From JBDKGD01 sp964645125 (GTDB lineage Bacteria; Patescibacteriota; Minisyncoccia; UBA6257; 2-01-FULL-56-20), in contig CAZXZC010000019.1 in assembly GCA_964645125.1 (NCBI GenBank), forward strand, positions 1 to 14,978: 14,978 nucleotides of DNA, given 5' to 3'. Numbering within the stretch: position 1 is the first letter of the stretch; every line of letters starts with the position of its first letter. This document shows, piece by piece, positions 13,191 to 14,978 of this stretch. The notes under the pieces are model-generated. The model did no database searches. It saw nothing but the letters and a program-made list of their open reading frames with translations, and was not told the origin of the DNA. Made by a program: the position numbers and the translations under genes.

Positions 13191-13221
13191 TCCTGCGTTT
13201 GCAGGATTTTATACGGGAGGG
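13191..13221 (+). promoter_or_regulatory. Leader hairpin and ribosome binding site
   Basis: TCCTGC (13191-13196) pairs with GCAGGA (13201-13206) around a GTTT loop and is followed by TTTT. A strong Shine-Dalgarno sequence, GGGAGGG, follows at 13215-13221, 3 nt before ATG 13225. The hairpin may be an attenuator or stabilise the leader; cold-shock genes often have structured leaders. Confidence 0.5.
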
Positions 13222-13224
13222 TTT

Positions 13225-14022
13225 ATGAATTTTGAAGAATATCAAACAGGGACAGTGCGTTACTGCCCTAAAGACAAAGATTTCGGTTTTCTCATGACTG
13301 AAACTGGCAATGAGTACTTCTTTCACTTCAATCAAGGGAGGGAAGTGGCCATCTGCTCTGATGGAAGTCTCGGGATCGGGGAATCTTGTCCAAATCCTCG
13401 AGCAGGAGATCGGATCTTATTTCAATTGTCGGAAGGCAAGAAAGGCCCACGGGCTGGACTTTGGTTTTTCGCGGATGAAGTAAACCGTGCGGTGGCGCAG
13501 GTCGAAAGAAGGAGGAATTTCCGCATTGTCGACCTTGACAATGGAAACCAGGTCTGTTGGGAGGGCAGAAGCGAAGATGAACTGCGTCAGAAGTTCATTG
13601 AATACACAAAACAGCCGCCTGACCTCCGTGCGGCCACAATGCAAGGGAAAAATTTTGAAAGTATTAACTTTGCTTCTTCAGAAGATAGCCCATTGCAAAA
13701 TCAGTGGCAAGACTGGTGTGTGGATGAAAAAACGTGGAATCAAGTTCCAAAAAACAGAGTGGTTAGAGTTACAAAATTCTTCCGCTCTCAAACTACAACC
13801 CACACCAACGCCTGGATCGGCTCTGATACCGGCGAATTAAACGAAAAATTCCCGCGCCGGTTCAAGGGGGTCGACGATCTCGCCCCAGAACGTTATTCCG
13901 ACAGTGAGGTCAGTTTCGAGTTCCAGTCATTATCAAGATCTGGGAAATGGGTTAATGGCCTCGATCCACGTCAGCCAATCTACCCGCAGTCCTTAATCTC
14001 CATGCGTCGAAAGTTTGCGTGA
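13225..14022 (+). CDS. Cold-shock-domain protein with an unknown C-terminal domain
   Basis: A 265-aa protein. Residues 8-83 fit a divergent cold-shock (OB-fold) domain: TGTVRYCPKDKDFGFLMTE holds the first strands with the RNP1-like DFGFL, EYFFHFNQ the RNP2-like strand, and PRAGDRILFQ plus EGKKGPRAGLWFF the last strands. A 20-residue insert with CSDGSLGIGESCPNP lengthens a loop. The C-terminal about 170 residues (NFRIVDLDNGNQVCWEGRSE and beyond) match nothing I know; they are polar, with several Trp residues and no membrane helix. Classical CspA-type proteins are only about 70 aa, so this is an unusual fusion, probably binding RNA or single-stranded DNA. It has its own promoter, leader and terminator and so is a one-gene unit. 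Confidence 0.75.
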   Translation: MNFEEYQTGTVRYCPKDKDFGFLMTETGNEYFFHFNQGREVAICSDGSLGIGESCPNPRAGDRILFQLSEGKKGPRAGLWFFADEVNRAVAQVERRRNFRIVDLDNGNQVCWEGRSEDELRQKFIEYTKQPPDLRAATMQGKNFESINFASSEDSPLQNQWQDWCVDEKTWNQVPKNRVVRVTKFFRSQTTTHTNAWIGSDTGELNEKFPRRFKGVDDLAPERYSDSEVSFEFQSLSRSGKWVNGLDPRQPIYPQSLISMRRKFA

Positions 14023-14044
14023 GCCCCACCCGCTTGCCGTCGCC

Positions 14045-14080
14045 AAAGGCGTTTGTCATATGACAAACGCCTTTTTGTTT
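14045..14080 (+). terminator. Strong intrinsic terminator
   Basis: AAAGGCGTTTGTCAT (14045-14059) and ATGACAAACGCCTTT (14060-14074) form a perfect 15-bp palindrome, followed by TTGTTTTTT. It ends the cold-shock-domain transcript. Confidence 0.9.
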
Positions 14081-14081
14081 T

Positions 14082-14501
14082 TTATAAATTCGGTTTTTTC
14101 AAAAGAAGATATTTATGCCCCAGGTACGTGAATACAATAAACATCGGCAATCCAGTAATGTTAAAAAACACATCATGACCAATTGCGATATTATTCATAA
14201 TTCCCAAAATCGTTAAAATAATACCCGTCACAAACGAAAGGTGATAGGCGCGTTCTTTTGCAAGATAAGTTACAACACACCCCGCCTTAAATGCCCCTAC
14301 CACCCAACCCACAAATACCAATATATATGCCGTCCAGGGTAGAGTGGCAGTAAATGCTCGCACTGCCACTGGGTCACTGGTGTTTAAACTAGTCGGCAAA
14401 GGAAACAGAAATGAATTGGTATATTCAAACAGTAACATCACTACAAAAGCCGTTAACAACCCCGCCGCCACCGGCCAAATCTTGAACCGTAAAGTATGCA
14501 T
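14082..14501 (-). CDS. Small four-helix membrane protein, 139 aa
   Basis: Start ATG 14501, preceded by a TATACT box 8 nt upstream; the frame upstream of it overlaps the neighbouring gene and lacks membrane-protein character. Hydrophobic helices lie at about residues 8-28 (WPVAAGLLTAFVVMLLFEY), 52-72 (WTAYILVFVGWVVGAFKAG), 82-100 (LSFVTGIILTILGIM) and 112-132. The loop between helices 1 and 2 (NSFLFPLPTSLNTSDPVAVR) and the GW..GAFKAG motif resemble an uncharacterised membrane family common in bacteria. No catalytic motif seen; function unknown. It follows the DUF2207-type gene by 34 nt, with its own promoter in between. Confidence 0.75.
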   Translation of the reverse strand: MHTLRFKIWPVAAGLLTAFVVMLLFEYTNSFLFPLPTSLNTSDPVAVRAFTATLPWTAYILVFVGWVVGAFKAGCVVTYLAKERAYHLSFVTGIILTILGIMNNIAIGHDVFFNITGLPMFIVFTYLGHKYLLLKKPNL

Positions 14502-14509
14502 ATAGAAAA

Positions 14510-14515
14510 AGTATA
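14510..14515 (-). promoter_or_regulatory. -10 box (TATACT) of the four-helix membrane protein gene
   Basis: On the minus strand TATACT ends 8 nt before ATG 14501, the same arrangement as before several other genes here. No good -35 is seen. Confidence 0.4.
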
Positions 14516-14535
14516 AAGGCAATAGAATTATTTCA

Positions 14536-14978
14536 CTACCAACTCCCGCCCCCTCCACCACCAAACCCGCCTCCCGAAAATCCACCCCCACCAGACCCAG
14601 AGGCCGACGGCGTAGATGCAATTGCCGCGCCAAGCGATTTTGAAAAGCCATCAATACTTGAAGCGAATACAAACGCGTTAAAAGGTTGGCTGCCATGGTA
14701 CCAGGTTGGTGTCGGAGGGTTTATTCCCATAGCCTTAAAAGCTTTCGCAAGCTTTCCCGTAACTCCAAACACAATCGCATAGGGGAGTACATCTACAAAA
14801 AGATGCTGCTCTTCAAGGAACTTGGCGCGGTACTGTTCCGTCCCACTCACAAACTCTTTGTAACCCAAACATCGTCGGTACAGTTCATATCCATGCCCGC
14901 TTCGCCGTGACATCAAAGGACTCACTATCATTACCAAGATGCCCGATGCTATCAGCCCCACAAGACTTCCTGCGCCAA
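14536..14978 (-). CDS. C-terminal part of a DUF2207-type membrane protein, 5' end beyond window
   Basis: The frame is open to the right edge, so only about 146 C-terminal residues are seen. They begin with a membrane helix (AGSLVGLIASGILVMIVSPL). Then comes the domain typical of DUF2207 proteins: RRSGHGYELYRRCLGYKEFV, a charged helix with EQYRAKFLEE, DVLPYAIVFGVTGKLAKAFK, and a tail ending in SGGGGFSGGGFGGGGGGSW. The glycine-rich tail ending in W is a hallmark of this family. Full members have about 550-650 residues, with a signal peptide and large extracytoplasmic domain. They are predicted membrane proteins of unknown function. Confidence 0.85.
   Translation of the reverse strand, partial: GAGSLVGLIASGILVMIVSPLMSRRSGHGYELYRRCLGYKEFVSGTEQYRAKFLEEQHLFVDVLPYAIVFGVTGKLAKAFKAMGINPPTPTWYHGSQPFNAFVFASSIDGFSKSLGAAIASTPSASGSGGGGFSGGGFGGGGGGSW

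Overview
The window looks like a chromosomal segment of a Patescibacteria/CPR (Parcubacteria-like) genome. This rests on compact genes, many small single-domain proteins, a short four-cysteine motif (CPDGSYVGRTGPNC, near 3645-3720) that I associate with CPR exported proteins, a CPR-style large serine recombinase, and few Shine-Dalgarno sites. The taxonomic call is inference from family content; no rRNA or tRNA gene was found.

Region A (1-4312) is ordinary housekeeping/accessory sequence, mostly on the minus strand. It holds a truncated DoxX-like membrane protein, a TMEM175-type channel gene broken by a frameshift, and a probable operon of S4 protein, AraC-methyltransferase DNA repair fusion and conserved hypothetical. 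After these come an unknown 115-aa protein, an anchored exported protein, and msrB on the plus strand. A strong bidirectional terminator (4333-4362) closes this part.

Region B (4363-13116) looks like an accessory island and is more AT-rich by eye. Two transcription units diverge from one compact promoter pair at 6257-6314. Leftward runs a 526-aa protein with an AbiV-type HEPN domain, followed by a small ORF. Rightward runs a 59-aa excisionase-type HTH protein followed by a three-gene ABC-2 exporter. Then come a PH-like/SHOCT protein and a 72-aa protein embedded in about 1.5 kb of non-coding sequence full of hairpins. The island ends with a large serine recombinase. Upstream of it lie five unusual modules, each a tandem pair of 10-mers whose variable core is matched within a pair but differs between pairs.

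Region C (13117-14978) has a cold-shock-domain protein with its own consensus promoter, a leader hairpin and a good ribosome binding site, then a perfect 15-bp-stem terminator. On the opposite strand are a small four-helix membrane protein and the C-terminal end of a DUF2207-type membrane protein running off the right edge.

A thread through the window is promoter design. At seven gene starts a TATACT (once TATCAT) box lies only 6-8 nt before the start codon, as expected for leaderless mRNAs. Clear Shine-Dalgarno sites are seen where a gene is internal to an operon (8273) or has a real leader (3130, 13225).
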